Source of the DNA: Pogostemon cablin
Taxonomy: Eukaryota > Streptophyta > Magnoliopsida > Lamiales > Lamiaceae
Assembly: GCA_023678885.1 (NCBI GenBank)
Contig: CM042993.1
Location: forward strand, 5,912,501-5,976,500
DNA length: 64,000 nucleotides
Reading direction: 5' to 3'
Shown here: positions 46,381 through 60,444 of the stretch, one piece after another
How positions within the stretch are numbered: position 1 is the stretch's first letter
How the letters are laid out: the number at the start of each line of letters is the position of its first letter
Notes under the pieces: generated by a model
The model's database searches: none
The model's input: the letters and a program-made list of their open reading frames with translations, nothing else
Told to the model about the DNA's origin: nothing
Translations under genes and position numbers: made by a program

Positions 46381-47556
46381 ATGAGCTACATGAATATTCT
46401 TCAAGATATGGTGAATAGAAGTGCTCATCCCACTATGAACACACAAGGAAATTTTCAAGGATTTCAAATGCCATATTGTAATGCTAATTTACAACCGGAT
46501 TATGGAGCACAAGTTCCGAATATGCAATTCCAACAACAAAGTTATGAGAATTTTGGAGTTTCTCATGAAATGTGTCAACAATTATACCCTCTAGGTGTGG
46601 AAGATGTTTTTCAAGAAAATTCTTCTAGACATCAAGAAGGAAATCAACCACAACTATGGGGAGATTTTCAAGACTCCAACACCTCCTATTCCACCCAAAA
46701 TGACCACATAGCGATACTTGGAGATAAGTTGTTTGAAATGGTTATGGATCGCTTAGAAGAGGGGAGGAAGTCTAATCAAGCATGGATTGATAGAATTGGA
46801 AACTTGTGTGAAATGATGACGAATACGATGATAACATTCAATGCTAAGTTGAATTCATTGGAGCACCAAGTAAGTCAAATCGTGTCCACCGTGGAAAGAC
46901 TTCAAGAAGAGAATAACAAGCCTTCTACCTCTGGAACAAAGAGTGAATGCATGGTCGTTAAGGATAGAAAAGAGGCTAGTTTGGGGGTTGATGAGGTTAT
47001 GAAAGAGAAGAGAGAAAGAGTTCCTAAGTGGGTGAAAGCCAAAGAGTTAAAAGATGAGTTGAAGGGGGAATTTGAAAGATTTGTCGAGTCTCTTGAAGTG
47101 ATGGTTGAGAAAGTAAAGCTTCGAAACCAAGAGGAGATTCATGCCCTTATGGAAGAAAAGAAGCCTCCGAAAACTAAGATTACAAACGATACCCCACACA
47201 AGCCAAAACCTTCTCATTCTATTGAAATTTCAAATTCTCTTAAGAACTTCCATGATTTTATTGTTAAAAATTTATTTGATGATTGTAGAAAAAAGGTTGC
47301 AAGAGGGCATCCACACTTGTCAATGCCCGAATTCTTACCGGGGGATGTGGTTAAAGTTCAAAATTCACATAAAACCCCATGGAAAAAGTGAAACAAGTGG
47401 AAAGGGCCATTCCTTGTGAAGAACGCCTTCGGAGAACAATTGCTTGAGTTATTTAACAAGAAGGGAAATGTTCTTGTGGTTGAACGGGAGAGCACAAGGC
47501 ACTACTTCAAGAAAAAACCTATGATAGTGCCTAAGGACTATTCAAGACCACCATGA
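46381..47556 (+). pseudogene. Athila Gag/integrase-tail frame with premature stop (unit 2)
   Basis: From the ATG at 46381 the frame runs 336 codons and stops at 47389-47391, where the TGG (Trp) of unit 1 (KKWNKW) has become TGA. After the stop the same frame continues open to 47556, so the protein loses the last 55 residues, which is most of the integrase tail. The remaining part is nearly identical to the unit 1 protein. Confidence 0.8.
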
Positions 47557-49980
47557 GCTAAAGACTATCGTCCGGTTTGAAGACATTAAACTTAGCGCTA
47601 GATGGGAGGCAACCCATCATTATCTTTAATGCTTTATTTAGTGCTTTAAATAAGGATTGTGGATTTGATATTGTTTTCCATTTTGGCATGAAGGTTGATT
47701 GTGCTCGTGAGAAGAATGCGTGTTGAAGATAAGAAGGGTGCTTGATTTGAAGTGTATAGGTAAGTCACACCACTTTTTACAAACTTAACTCGAAACTCTT
47801 GTTTCAATTTGAGTTTGGGGGGATATGGCGTGGTGTGACATACTTTGTTTTGAAGGCATATACTTTTTGTGTTTTTGGGCTAATTTTAAAATTTTTCTCA
47901 TGAGTATTGGTTGGATTTTGGTCCAATTGATTGTGTTGAAGTGCATGATGATCTATATTCTTATTGTAATTGTTGAGCTAATGATTTTGAATAAGTTTTT
48001 GAGCTTAAATGAAGTGTAGTGGAAGCACGAATTGAGCCCGGAGATCAAATCGAGATTCGTTGTGCATTCAATCCGGAAGCTCGTGCCAACCATTTCTACT
48101 ACCAAATGCCTATTGAGGGAGTTCACTCTATACTCTACCATTTCTATTTGCTTGACATGTTTTGATGTTGATTTGGATTGATGTGATTAGCATGTTACTT
48201 CATATGTGTTATGTTTTTGGGAGGTTTAGTTTTCAATCAAGTTGGGGATGTTGAGAGCTTACTTGATCATGGATGATATAGAATGTGTGCTTTATTGTTA
48301 ATGATGGTGATTTTTGTTTTTGCATGTTTAGTGTTTTGGTTGTTTCTTGTTTGTTATGTCTTTTCTTATTTGTTTTGTGGGTATTTTTGTTCTTGTTTAG
48401 GGATTATTTTGGTGGATTGTTTTTGGGATGTCGTGAGTCGTTTTCTTGAATATGAGTGATGACATGTTGTTGTGATAAGTGATGACAAATTATGATTAAG
48501 AATCTCTACACTTTCAAATTGTGACATGTTTTACTTAACTTGTTCAATTTTGAGATGAATATGGTGTAATAAGTCCTTAAGGTCCGAGCATAAGCTTGTG
48601 AGCATTTTAGCCTCAACCGTGCATATATGGTTATTCTTCATGAGTGGATTGGTTGTGTTTGATAAGCTAGAACTTGCTCAAGGACTATAGGAACGAGCCC
48701 GATTAGTGGAGATTAATGACATGATCTAAGGTCATCCTTGTTATTTATAGTCATTGCCACATATTTCTATACCATGAACTGTTGGCAATTGGATCGTGTG
48801 GTTCAACGTGATCCGTAAAGGAAAACAGGTAAACAAAATCAGCGGAAGCGAAATAAAATGTTTACCGTACTTCTGGGTTGATGTAGAGGATGAAGATCTT
48901 TGATGAACACCTCTGATCTTCTACTGTATGTCCCAAAGTCAACTCTGGTGTTGGGTGGTCAACAATCCCCAGAGTTCTCTCAATCTGCTCTCTGTTTTCT
49001 CCCGTATGTCAAATGAGGCACTGACTTAGGTTTAACAGGAACTGAGATGACATATACTTGGGCTACAGCAGGGACCAGGAGGAGAAATTGGACTGGGCCT
49101 CAATTGAATTTAATTAACCAAGCTTAGCCCAAAGCTTTTAATTAAATCCAATAATAATAATATAGTCCACTAAAATATTATTATTGCACTACGGTTCCAT
49201 TCCCAAAATTATGTTCTGGGCTCCTTCTTATTATAAGCCCGATGGTCTCCCCATGTTTAAGAAATACAATGTTCATTAATTAATTAAGTTACTGACAACT
49301 CAAATTAATTAATATCTCATCCGAGAGTAGTACCACTCAACCTTATTATCATGCCGGAAATTAATCCACTTGCAAGATTTACATGATAAACCTTATGAGC
49401 TCCTCAAGGGGACATCATTAACCTATGTCGGACATGGATTCCTTCTACAATCAACAGCACATCATAGAGACAGCACTACTTTCCAACTCACCGAGTATAT
49501 TGATATAATACTTATAAATCTCACCCATTGATGAATCAAAGAAATACATACTGCCCTACGTGTCGAGGTTATTGTATAGGGATTAAGAGCACGAACTTCC
49601 ATAATAACATAGATCAAGTTCTACTATATAGTCAGTATAAGAAGAACGATCTCAGGCGGTCCTGCTCAATACACACAAGTGCACTAATGTGATTCTATAG
49701 CCAAGATAAGCTAATACCAAACCACACTACAACCATACCGATAGAGAGTCTCTGTCTATCTCAGTTGTGAGCATCTGTTTATACTTTATAAGAAAACCGA
49801 TAATATGATCTTCTGCGTGTTGTCGCACAACATATTATCTACAGTATAAAGTAAATGGACTACTGCATCATGCATATAAAATAAATTATAAGATGCAATC
49901 ATTTGATTAATGATTCTCATTTCAAATATTGTTATGACATTGTTCATACTAAAGCTAGACTTTTAGTATACAATCCAACA

Positions 49981-52900
49981 ATCTCCCACTTATACTAAAA
50001 GACTATGCTGTCATGTCTTCTGCCATACATCTGATTCCTACTCGCACTACATGACTATTAAAAGGTCTCGCCTTAAGGTCCTGGTAAATGGTTTACTAGG
50101 TCATCATCCTATGCAATCTAGGCGACAACAACCTTCCCCTCATCATACGATTTCTCGTAACAGGTGGTACTTGCGCTCCATGTGTTTAATTGCCTTATGG
50201 ACTTGTGATTTCTTCAAGTTTACAACTGCACCAATATCATCAATGTAAATTGTGATTACCTTGGGCAAACTTAAAAACAATTCAAAGTCCATCATGAAGT
50301 CTCTAGAGTCATATAGATACTTTGGCAGCCTCATAGGCTCCAATTTATAATCTTTCCATGATGGAGTCCGGAGTCTGAAATATATTTCTATATAACACTC
50401 CTCCACATTATGACTCTACTTCCTAAGATTAAATACATAACCTTTGAGGTGAATTTACTGCCGTCCAATCTGACTAAAAAATCCGAATCTACGTAATCCG
50501 CAAGAAGCAGTGAATCTGTCCAATAAGTCCACATATAATTTCCAGTCCTTCTCAGACACTTTATAAATGTCTTACCACAGTTCATCATTCTTGTTCCGGG
50601 TTACATTGATACCCACTGTTCATGTATTCAGCAAAACAGATATCCAACATCGTTCATAGCATTCCTTAGATTAAGCTTCCTTATTCGCCGAAGCATAAGG
50701 AACCGCTTTCATCCTCTTTATCTTCTTCTTGTGTCTCAAAGACACATTCACTTAGATAAATTTACATGCTAAACGAGTATGGACTGTATCATTTTATGAA
50801 ACTTGAGATAAGCATAATATCCTTTCTTGTGATCCGTATTACCGTGATCAAAAAGATATATTTTGTCTTTCTTAAGTCCTTCATCTCTACCGCTTTATTA
50901 ACCGTACCCATACGCCCGATAATACACTTTCATTGTCTCCAATGAGCAAGATACTATCTACGTATAGTACAAGAAATACCACCACGTTTCGTCACTCTTT
51001 ACAACACACAAGACTCATCCGCTCATTGATTTAAATCCATGCCACTGGATTACCTAATCAAAACAGATGCTTCACGATCTTAAAGTTTGCTTTAGTCCAT
51101 TGCTGGACAATTTTAAGCTTACTATCAAAATGCTATTAGTACTTTGCAATGAATCACTCTGGTTGTTTCACATAGATGTTTTCCTCAAGACTTCCAATCA
51201 GGAAAGCTGTCTTTGACATCTATTTGTTGTTCCTCATAGCAGCAATAAATAAAGGAATCCGAATCAACATAAGCATAGCTACCAGCGAACATATTTCCTC
51301 ATAATCAAACCATTTCTTTCTGAGTACACTTTTTCGCAACAAGCTTTGTTTCCAAGGTTTTCACCTTTCCATATGATCATCTTTTATTTCCTTTGACCAC
51401 TTGCAATGGCTTTTACACCATTTAGTGGTCATACAAGTTCCCAGACTTAATATAGATTCCGTAGATTCTATTTCAACATTCATTGCAACTTACTAAGATT
51501 CTGCATTTTCATCTTGTAGTGCTATGTCGTATCCGTGGGATAATACCATGTTCACTAGGGATCAAGTCTCACGACTCTCCCGAAACATATATTTATGGGT
51601 TGTCATACAACCCTCCCACTACGACAAGGCACTATATTTAATTGTGTATCAGACGTGACACGCGTTGCAGTTTACCTTGTGGCATATCCTCTTGTACACT
51701 TGGTACTTTAACTTTATGTTTTCCTCTCACTTCCTTTAGAACAACTCATACATGGGTTTGTGATTTATTACATAGTCCTTTTCCAAAAAATCTGGTGTTT
51801 GTGTTAACAATTACCCTTCGATCTTTTGGACTAAATAAATCACTCTCCATTTTTCTAGGATATCCCATATACAGACAAATGTTTCACGAATTACTGTATC
51901 TAGGGCATATCCATAAAATGAATTTAATTATTCCAAATAATTCATCATCTATCTAATCATAACCATAAGAGCCTTATTCCTTCTATGCACCACACCATTC
52001 AGCAGGGGCATGCCCGGTGTAGTCATCTTGAGATTTAATCTCAACTTCTGATCAATAGCTCCTAACTATCCTAAGAGGTATTCGCCATCATGATTGAATC
52101 GTAATGACTTAATATATTTTCCATGACGCTTCACTGTACCAGCCTTACAATTCTTGAATTAATCAAAGAACTTATACATGCAGTGCATTATATAAATATT
52201 GGTTTCCAGAATAATCTTCGAATATTCATAACCACCTCTCGCCTGGATAATATTAGGTTCGCTTGAATCAGAATGAACTAATTCCAACATATATATCTTT
52301 GGCTCTACACCCCACAACCTTGAAAAGACAGTTAATCATTTCTACTTCCAAGCAAGACTCGCAAGTTCGATAGTTTCCACTTCAGATAAACCTTACGGTC
52401 TATCGGCTATCAACTTTTGAATCCTACCTAAGTAAAATGAACTAATCTTAGATGCCAAATGTATGTTTTAGTTCATCTCCGAAGGTTCCTTTCTCTTACT
52501 AATATTAGAAGATGCATTATTAATTACTATTTATTGCATCTGTGGGATGTGCATGATTCAAGAGTATACTTTTTATCCACCAACGTACTTTAACGGATTA
52601 TAGCCTCATTCCTCATTACTATGACCATGTCATTTAAATAAAATGAAGTATCCATCCGTTAATGCATAGAAACTGAAATTAAATTCTTTCTACGAAACGT
52701 ACGTAAAGACAATTTCTCATAATCAATCTTTTATTCTTATCATGAATAAATAAACAACTCCCACTGCAATAGCCACTACCTTTGTAGTTTTATCCATGTT
52801 ATTAACAATCTTATCCTTACTCAGTGATAAACATTTAGTGATTCCAGTATCTACATACTTCGTGTCAGTAGATGCCATCACTAATCATGTTTAACCCATT

Positions 52901-53121
52901 AGTAAATAAGATATTAAACTTGTTCACATCATGATGAAAAATGGCTTTTTTTTCCACATGTTTTGTTAGAAGTTTCCCACTATATATAACCTCTCGTATT
53001 TCAGGTAGAACTTGCTCAAAACATCCATGCAAATTGCGAAGAATAAATTGATTTAGGTTTCCCTTTCAATTTCTATTCCAAGCTTTTCCAATTCATTCAT
53101 CAATTCAACCATGATCTTCTA
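49981..53121 (-). pseudogene. Inverted Copia gag-pol remnants (unit 2)
   Basis: RNase H 50143-50588, reverse transcriptase about 50820-51325 (Y-V-D-S active site), integrase about 51750-52297, protease about 52665-52880, Gag piece near 53085-53120. Lesions match the unit 1 inverted copy. Confidence 0.88.
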
Positions 53122-55822
53122 CCTTTTCATTTACTCAAGTATTCGAAGAGTTACATGAGACCATCATATTTCTATGAACCTCTCATCTCTTCACTAGAGA
53201 CTTTAATAGGCATCATGAGATGTCCTTTGTGAGAATACACATGTATTTTCTTAAGCAGTAATTTTCAAAAACAAGATTCTTTTTCAATCATCTAATTTGG
53301 ACAAGTAAATATAATGTCTTTTAGATAACAATTAGTGAAATAAAATCATTCGAAATTCAGAGAATCACAAATAAATTTACTGATCAAATCTTCGAATTTT
53401 ATTCTTTTATATTGATTCCCTCAAAACAATATAAAATAAAATTCACCGACATCTCAAGCACCGTGAGTCTGCAAGCCACGATAGTGTGGACGTTTACAAA
53501 CCCGAACATTTACAAGAGAAGGTTTTACCCATTAATTTCATTTGTCAACCTAACTTTATGATAAAATAATTAATAGTCGGTTCCTCTTTAGCCATGCAAA
53601 TAACAGCAATGACTCCGATGGGGAGGATACTTATTATTTACACCTAAGTGTACACCATTATTTAATCTCAAGTCCGCGGCCCAAGTTTGTGTGCCTTACA
53701 GATGGAGAAGTACACACCCACTCGGATAACTTCCTACGATTATCAATTACAAGTTTGTACAGTGATCCGCAAATAAACTCATCCGATGGGGAGGAAGGTC
53801 TAAGCCAACACGCAAGTTCATTTGCATCACATTACAAACAATAATTATTTAATGAAGTCTGTACCAGTGATCCATAAATATACTCATCCGATGGGGAGGA
53901 AGGTCTATGCCAAAACGCAAGTATACTTGCATCACTTACAAACCAATAATGGAGGCCGCAGGAATTATTTACCAATCCCCTCTCCCACTTAGTTATTTAA
54001 CACCGAGGGTTTTTAACATGCATATAATATTTAGAAATAAAATATACATAATAGCATGCTTCTATTAATAGCAATTTAAATAAATAAATCACATAGAACA
54101 TGCCTTTTACATATACAACAATAATTGATAATTAAATCAATTAATCAGTTATATAACATTAATTAATTGCATAAAATGTTGGATCAAATAAATGGGCCCC
54201 AACTGGCCCAAACATCATTTGCATAAAATGAGCAGACCATTAATAAAATAATTAAGCCCATTTACCCTGCCAATTTCTGCATTAAGGTCTTGCCCAATAT
54301 TTTAACCTGGCCCAACATCAAACCCACAATTAATTAAAATACAGCAATTAAGGTCTAACAGCCCATAAGCAATATAATTAAAATTGGGCCCAACATCCCA
54401 AAACCAAATTATAGAAATAGACCAATCTGAGACACCCATACCCTGCCCAAATCAGCCCAGCTATTAAAATATATATGGCCCATCAGACAGCCAGCAAGAT
54501 CATCAAGGCAGCCCTAAAACTCTCCAGCCGCAACACCACGTTTGAACCTGCGGCTAGCATTCCCAGCACCGAACTTCAACGAAGGCGACTGCTGCTCATG
54601 GAAGTCGTGCCTCAGCCCACTGGATATGCACCGTCAGCCCCAGGGCATCGCCGGCATCAGCAGACCTAGTACACAGTCCGCCTAGCATCGTCCGCCTACC
54701 ACGACACCTTCCTGGACTGACAGACTGGCTGCTACACCACGTCTTTACCCAGTCGCCGCAGAGGGTAATCCCAGCACCTATCAACGAAACTGTCCCTGCC
54801 ATAGCTAGTTCTCACTGGTGCAACTAGGTGCCGCTGTTGCCGGCGGCGGCGCCCAGACCTTGCACACAATCCTCTCAGCAACGCCCACCAGCCACCACAG
54901 TGCCGGTCGTACGATCTCTCTTACCGACATCTATCAGTAGTCCTGTCGCGTCGCTGCCCGAAGATCATGCTTGGTCCGCCTGAGCTGGCAGAAGCATTCC
55001 ACCGGCGCCATCTCACAACTAAGGAGATCTGCTTGGAAACTGCAAATGGCTCACCAGAACCAGTATCAGACGCATCTGCACGAGCGAAGACTCGCTCCAG
55101 AATCCATGGAGGACTCGCTTGAAACGAATCCTGAATCGCTCTAAACAACTGGTGACTCGTAGGAAATCGATCCATGTGTCACCGCCTGCATCCGCACCTA
55201 CAGTATCTTGCCGATCCTTTAACAAACACACATGCCCAGCATCTGCAGTGCGAGGCTCCGCTCAAATATTCAGTTCCGTTAGGAGCTCCAGTCAGTAACG
55301 CCACCCCTCGTCTGGGATCCTTTGCCATCTGGAATTCGATCAGCGATGATGAAACTTTGACCAAAAATAAGGGCGGATGCGATCGGAACTGGGTCAGACT
55401 CGCTCTGAAGGAATCTCAGACTAACCCTGAATTAGCAGTTCATGTCTGACGCCTCCCACTACATCGTCGTCGACTTACATCGTGTTAACGAAAGTCACGG
55501 ATTGGTCGCCGTTCAAGCCGTCGTAGTTCACGATCGCTACCAGCGGCCCCATACCAGTCTTGCTGTGTTGCAGCCCTCACCGTTCAGTCCCTTTCTTTCC
55601 GTGAAAAGAGAGGGTGAAAAAATAGGAGCAGATCGTATGGTGGTTTCTTTCTCCGTGTGTGATCGTTCTCAGAATGTCAATCAGAAGCAACCACACATAC
55701 TAGATAGGGTTCAAGGGACAATATAAAACTCTACCTTATCTTATCATGCGATTAAAATTAGATAATTCATATAATCACATAATTACAAAACTATACGGTT
55801 CACGTTTCACCACGAAACCAAC
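53122..55822 (-). other. Inverted Copia 5' leader and GC-rich module (unit 2)
   Basis: Counterpart of 26166-28866, including ~100-bp repeats at about 53765-53950 and the GC-rich block. One plus-strand frame present in unit 1 (28124-28342) is broken here by a TAA near 55143, supporting the view that these frames are not genes. Confidence 0.6.
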
Positions 55823-55836
55823 GCTCTGATACCAAT

Positions 55837-57841
55837 TGTTGGCAATTGGATCGTGTGGTTCAACGTGACCCGTAAAGAAAAACAGGTAAACAAAATCAGC
55901 GGAAGCGAAATAAAATATTTACCGTACTTCTGGGTTGATGTAGAGGATGAAGATCTTTGATGAACACCTCTGATCTTCTACTGTATGTCCCAAAGTCAAC
56001 TCTGGTGTTGGGTGGTCAACAATCCCCAGTTCTCTCAATCTGCTCTCTGTTTTCTCCCGTATGTCAAATGAGGCACTGACTTAGGTTTAACAGGAACTGA
56101 GATGACATATACTTGGGCTACAGCAGGGACCAGGAGGAGAAATTGGACTGGGCCTCAATTGAATTTAATTAACCAAGTTTAGCCCAAAGCTTTTAATTAA
56201 ATCCAATAATAATAATATAGTCCACTAAAATATTATTATTGTACTACCCGTCCAATCCCAAAATTATGTTCTGGGCTCCTTCTTATTATAAGCCCGATGG
56301 TCTCCCCATGTTTAAGAAATACAATGTCCATTAATTAATTAAGTTACTGACAACTCAAATTAATTAATATCTCATCCGAGAGTAGTACCACTCAACCTTA
56401 TTATTATGCCGAAAATTAATCCACTTGCAAGATTTACATGATAAATCTTATGAGCTCCTCAAGGGGACATCATCAACCTATGTCGGACATGAATTCCTTC
56501 TACAATCAACAGCACACCATAGAGACAGCACTACTTCCCAACTCACCGAGTATATTAATTTAATACTTATAAATCTCACCCATTGATGAATCAAAGAAAT
56601 ACATACTGCCCTACGTGTCGAGGTTATTGTATAGGGATTAAGAGCACGAACTTCCATAATAACAGAGATCAAGTTCTACTATATAGTCATTATAAGAAGA
56701 ACGATCTCAGGCGGTCCTGCTCAATACACACAAGTGCACTAATGTGATTCTATAGCCAAGACAAGCTAATACCAAACCACACTACAACCATACCGATAGA
56801 GAGTCCCCGTCTATCTCAGTTGTGAGCATCTGTTTATACTTTATACTTCACAACTGAGATAGACGGGGACTCTCTATCGGTGTGGTTGTAGTGTGGTTTG
56901 GTATTAGCTTGTCTTGGCTGTAGAATCACATTAGTGCACTTGTGTGTATTGAGCAGGACCGCTTGAGATCGTTCTTCTTATACTGACTATATAGTAGAAC
57001 TTGATCTCTGTTATTATGGAAGTTCGTGCTCTTAATCCCTATATAATAACCTCGACACGTAGGGCAGTATGTATTTCTTTGATTCATCAATGGGTGAGAT
57101 TTAAAAGTATTAAATCAATATACTCGGTGAGTTGGGAAGTAGTGCTGTCTCTATGGTGTGCTGTTGATTGTAGAAGGAATCCATGTCCGACATAGGTTGA
57201 TGATGTCCCCTTGAGGAGCTCATAAGGTTTATCATGTAAATCTTGCAAGTGGATTAATTTCCGGCATGATAATAAGGTTGAGTGGTACTACTCTCGGATG
57301 AGATATTAATTAATTTGAGTTGTCAGTAACTTAATTAATTAATGGACATTGTTTTTTCTTAAACATGGGGAGACCATCGGGCTTATAATAAGAAGGAGCC
57401 CAGAACATAATTTTGGGATTGGACGGGTAGTGCAGTAATAATATTTTAGTGGACTATATTATTATTATTGGATTTAATTAAAAGCTTTGGGCTAAGCTTG
57501 GTTAATTAAATTCAATTGAGGCCCAGCCCAATTTCTCCTCCTGGTCCCTGCTGTAGCCCAACTATATAAGTCATCTCAGCTCCTGTTAACCCTAAGTCAG
57601 TGCCTCATTTGATAGTTAGAAAAGAACAGGAGCAGATTGAGAGAATCCTGCGGATTGTTGCCCACACAACAGCAGGATTTGACTTGGGACATACAGCAGA
57701 AGATTGAGAGGTGGTTCTCTGCTGTTCATCCTCTACATCAACCCAGAAGTACGGTAAACATATTTGTTTAATTGCTTCCGCTGATTGTTTGCCTGAATTC
57801 CTTAACGGATCACGTTGAACCACACGATCCATTTGCCAACA
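55837..57841. repeat. Head-to-head LTR inverted repeat at the unit 2/unit 3 junction
   Basis: Left arm 55837-56825, 22-bp spacer 56826-56847, right arm 56848-57841. The spacer and its CT filler are identical to those at 29870-29891, so both junctions descend from one rearrangement. Confidence 0.92.
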
Positions 57842-57843
57842 AT

Positions 57844-57855
57844 TGGTATCAGAGC
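57844..57855 (+). other. Copia primer-binding site (unit 3)
   Basis: TGGTATCAGAGC, complementary to initiator tRNA-Met. Confidence 0.95.
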
Positions 57856-60444
57856 GTTGGTTTCGTGGTGAAACGTGAGACGTTAGGTAATGTTTTGTGT
57901 TATACGTGTGGTTTTGTGTTATACGTGTGTTTAATTGTCGAATAGAAAGCATGTATTAGGAATTGTATATGTGTGAATTATCATAATTCCTATGTGCTTT
58001 GTCGATGATATTGGCGTGAGATTATCATGATTGTACACGCTGTATGAACACACTCGGCTGCACGATGTGCTGGACAAAGAAAGATTCATGGTGAGTCGAA
58101 GTGGGCTGATGGGCCGGCGTTGTTGGGAGTACGTCAGGGTTGGCGTGGACTGCTGAAAGCAGTTGTCAACGGTGAGGGCATGCTTCAGAATCCCAGGCGA
58201 CTCATGTCAACCGCCGAAGACCTGGGTGTCGTAGAATGGAAGCCATATACTGGTTGTCGCTCAGGAAGGCTGGACGATTCAGGTGACGGTGGTTGCCAAG
58301 CGCTGAATAGAATCAACGAGCAGGGCAGGATGGCACTGGATTGGTTTGCAACAGACCGGCTATCTGGGTGGTTCAGAGGGAGTCATCTCCCTGGATGATC
58401 GGGTTTGTGCAGTTCCAAGCGGCTGGTGGCATGCTCCATATCGGCTGTGATCGGCGGCAGCGCTGAAGGGGAGTTGCTGGTAGATGCTAGGTCTGATCTG
58501 CCGGTGACGCACGGCAGATGGAAGTGGCTCTCAGTGGTGATCGACAGAGAGTTCTGGACGGCGACGGAGTTCACATATTGGCTGTCGCTGCAGACTTTAC
58601 CTTCCAGGCAATTCCATGGCAGACTAATCGTGGTGTGTGCACGGCGAGACTGTCCAGGCTTCATGGCTCCGGAGTATTCTGGCCAGCAAGAGAAGCGGCG
58701 GCATCAGAGATAAAATGGGCGGTGCTGGAGGAGACGCGGTGACTGGGCAGCGCTGGACTCCATCGCGTCTCGCCGGTGAGACGCGATTAGCCGATCCGGT
58801 CAGTCAGCATGCACGACTGTGGGTTGATGGGAGCGTCGCCTGCGGGCGCGACTACGGTGCTTGCACGGTGGCGTCCTGGCGGCTCGTCTCTGGCAGTGGT
58901 TGTGGGCGCCCGCGGTTGCAGCGGCTTGCGACAGTGAAGGCTCGAGGAGGTCGACGATCTGCTGGGCGGACGGGTAGACTCCGGTGGTCTAGCGGCGTGA
59001 CGCCGGAACGCTGACTGCACGACCGCCGAGAGCGGTGGCGCCGTGTGATTGTTGGTGTGTGGTTTCCGTCTGGATGTTGCGGCTGGGAGTAATTCTAGGG
59101 CAGCACAGATGGGCTTTAGACTTATGGGCTCTACTTTTTATTTTAATTAAATGGTTTTGGGCTGTGGTTATGGTCCCAATTTTAATTAAATGGACCATGG
59201 GCTGCTGGGCTAATTATTTAATTAATTGTGGGAATAATATTGGGCCATATTTTGGATTGGGCTAATTCATGCAGAAATTGGCAGGGTAAATGGGTATAAT
59301 TAATTAATTAATGGGCTGCTCATTTTATGCTATTGATGCTTGGGTAGACTAGACCCATTTATTTGATCCAACATTTTATGCAATTAATTATGATATATAA
59401 CTGATTTAATTGTTTTAACTTGACAATTAATTGTTATATATGAAAGGCATGTTCTATGTGATTTATTTATTTAAATTGCTGTTAATAGAAGCATGTCTAA
59501 AATGTATATTTTATTTCTAAATATTATATGCATGTTAAAAACCCTCGGTGTTTTAAATAACTAAGTGAGAGAGGGGATTGGTAATAAATTCCCGCGGCCT
59601 CCATTATTGGTTTGTTAAGCAATGTGAATAGACTTGCGCGTCGGCATTAGAGTCTTCCTCCCCATCGGATGAGTTTTATTCATGGATTGCTGGAACAGAC
59701 TTCATTAAATAATTACGTTTGTAATGTGATGCATATGAACTTGCGCGTTGGCATAGACCTTCCTCCCTATCGGATGAGTTTATATGCGGTTCACTGGTAC
59801 AAACTTGTAATTGATGACTGTAGGAAGTTATCCGAGCGCGTGTGCACTTCTCTATCTGTAAGGCACATAAGCTTGGGCCGCGGACTTGGGGTCAAATAAT
59901 GGTGTACACTTAGATGTAAATAATAAGTATCCTTCCCATCGGAGTCACTGCTTTTATTTGCATGGCTAAAGAGGAACCTACTATTAATTATTTTGTCATA
60001 AAGTTAGGTTGACAAATGAAATTAATGGGTAAAACCTTCTCTTGTAAATCTTCGGGTTTGTAAACGTCCACACTATCGTGGCTTGCAGACTCACGGTGCT
60101 TGAGATGTCGGTGAATTTTATTTTATATTGTTTTGAGGGAATCAATATAAAAGAATAAAATTCGAAGATTTGATCGGTAAATTTATTTGTGATTCTTTGA
60201 ATTTCGAATGGTTTTATTTCACTAATTGTTAACTAAAAGACATTATATTTACTTGTCCAAATTAGATGATTAGAAAAGAATTTTGGTTTTGAAAATTACT
60301 GCTTAAGAAAATATATGTGTATTCTCACAAAGGACGTCTCATGATGCCTATTAAAGTCTCTAGTGAAGAGATGAGAGGTTCATAGAAATATGATGATCTC
60401 ATGTAACTCTTCGGATACTTGAGTAAATTAAAAGGCAGAAGATC
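57856..60444 (+). other. Copia 5' leader with GC-rich module (unit 3)
   Basis: The frame that is 197 codons in unit 1 ends after 92 codons at 58396-58398 (TGA). Another frame (58405-58713) is open over the following stretch. No recognised protein. Confidence 0.65.

Larger units (their letters stand above)
44633..48779 (+). mobile_element. Athila-type derivative (unit 2)
   Basis: Counterpart of 17670-21817: 5' LTR 44633-46190, primer site 46193-46209, Gag/integrase-tail frame from 46381, GGGAGGCAACCCA motif at about 47604-47616 and purine run near 47811-47824. It is interrupted by the inverted Copia at 48780, and the 3' LTR is missing. Confidence 0.85.
48780..56845 (-). mobile_element. Inverted Copia nested in Athila (unit 2), 5' LTR truncated
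   Basis: Counterpart of 21818-29889. 3' LTR 48780-49980, reversed PPT 49981-49991, leader with GC-rich module about 54466-55456, primer site 55823-55834, truncated 5' LTR 55837-56845. A 6-bp repeat present in unit 1 near 25424 is single here. Confidence 0.92.
29892..56847 (+). repeat. Tandem unit 2 (~27.0 kb)
   Basis: The unit is full length from one fold-back junction to the next. Order and orientation of all components match unit 1. It lacks the unit 1 MULE-like insertion and has about 33-bp and 17-bp extra segments near 39.8 and 40.7 kb. Confidence 0.93.
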
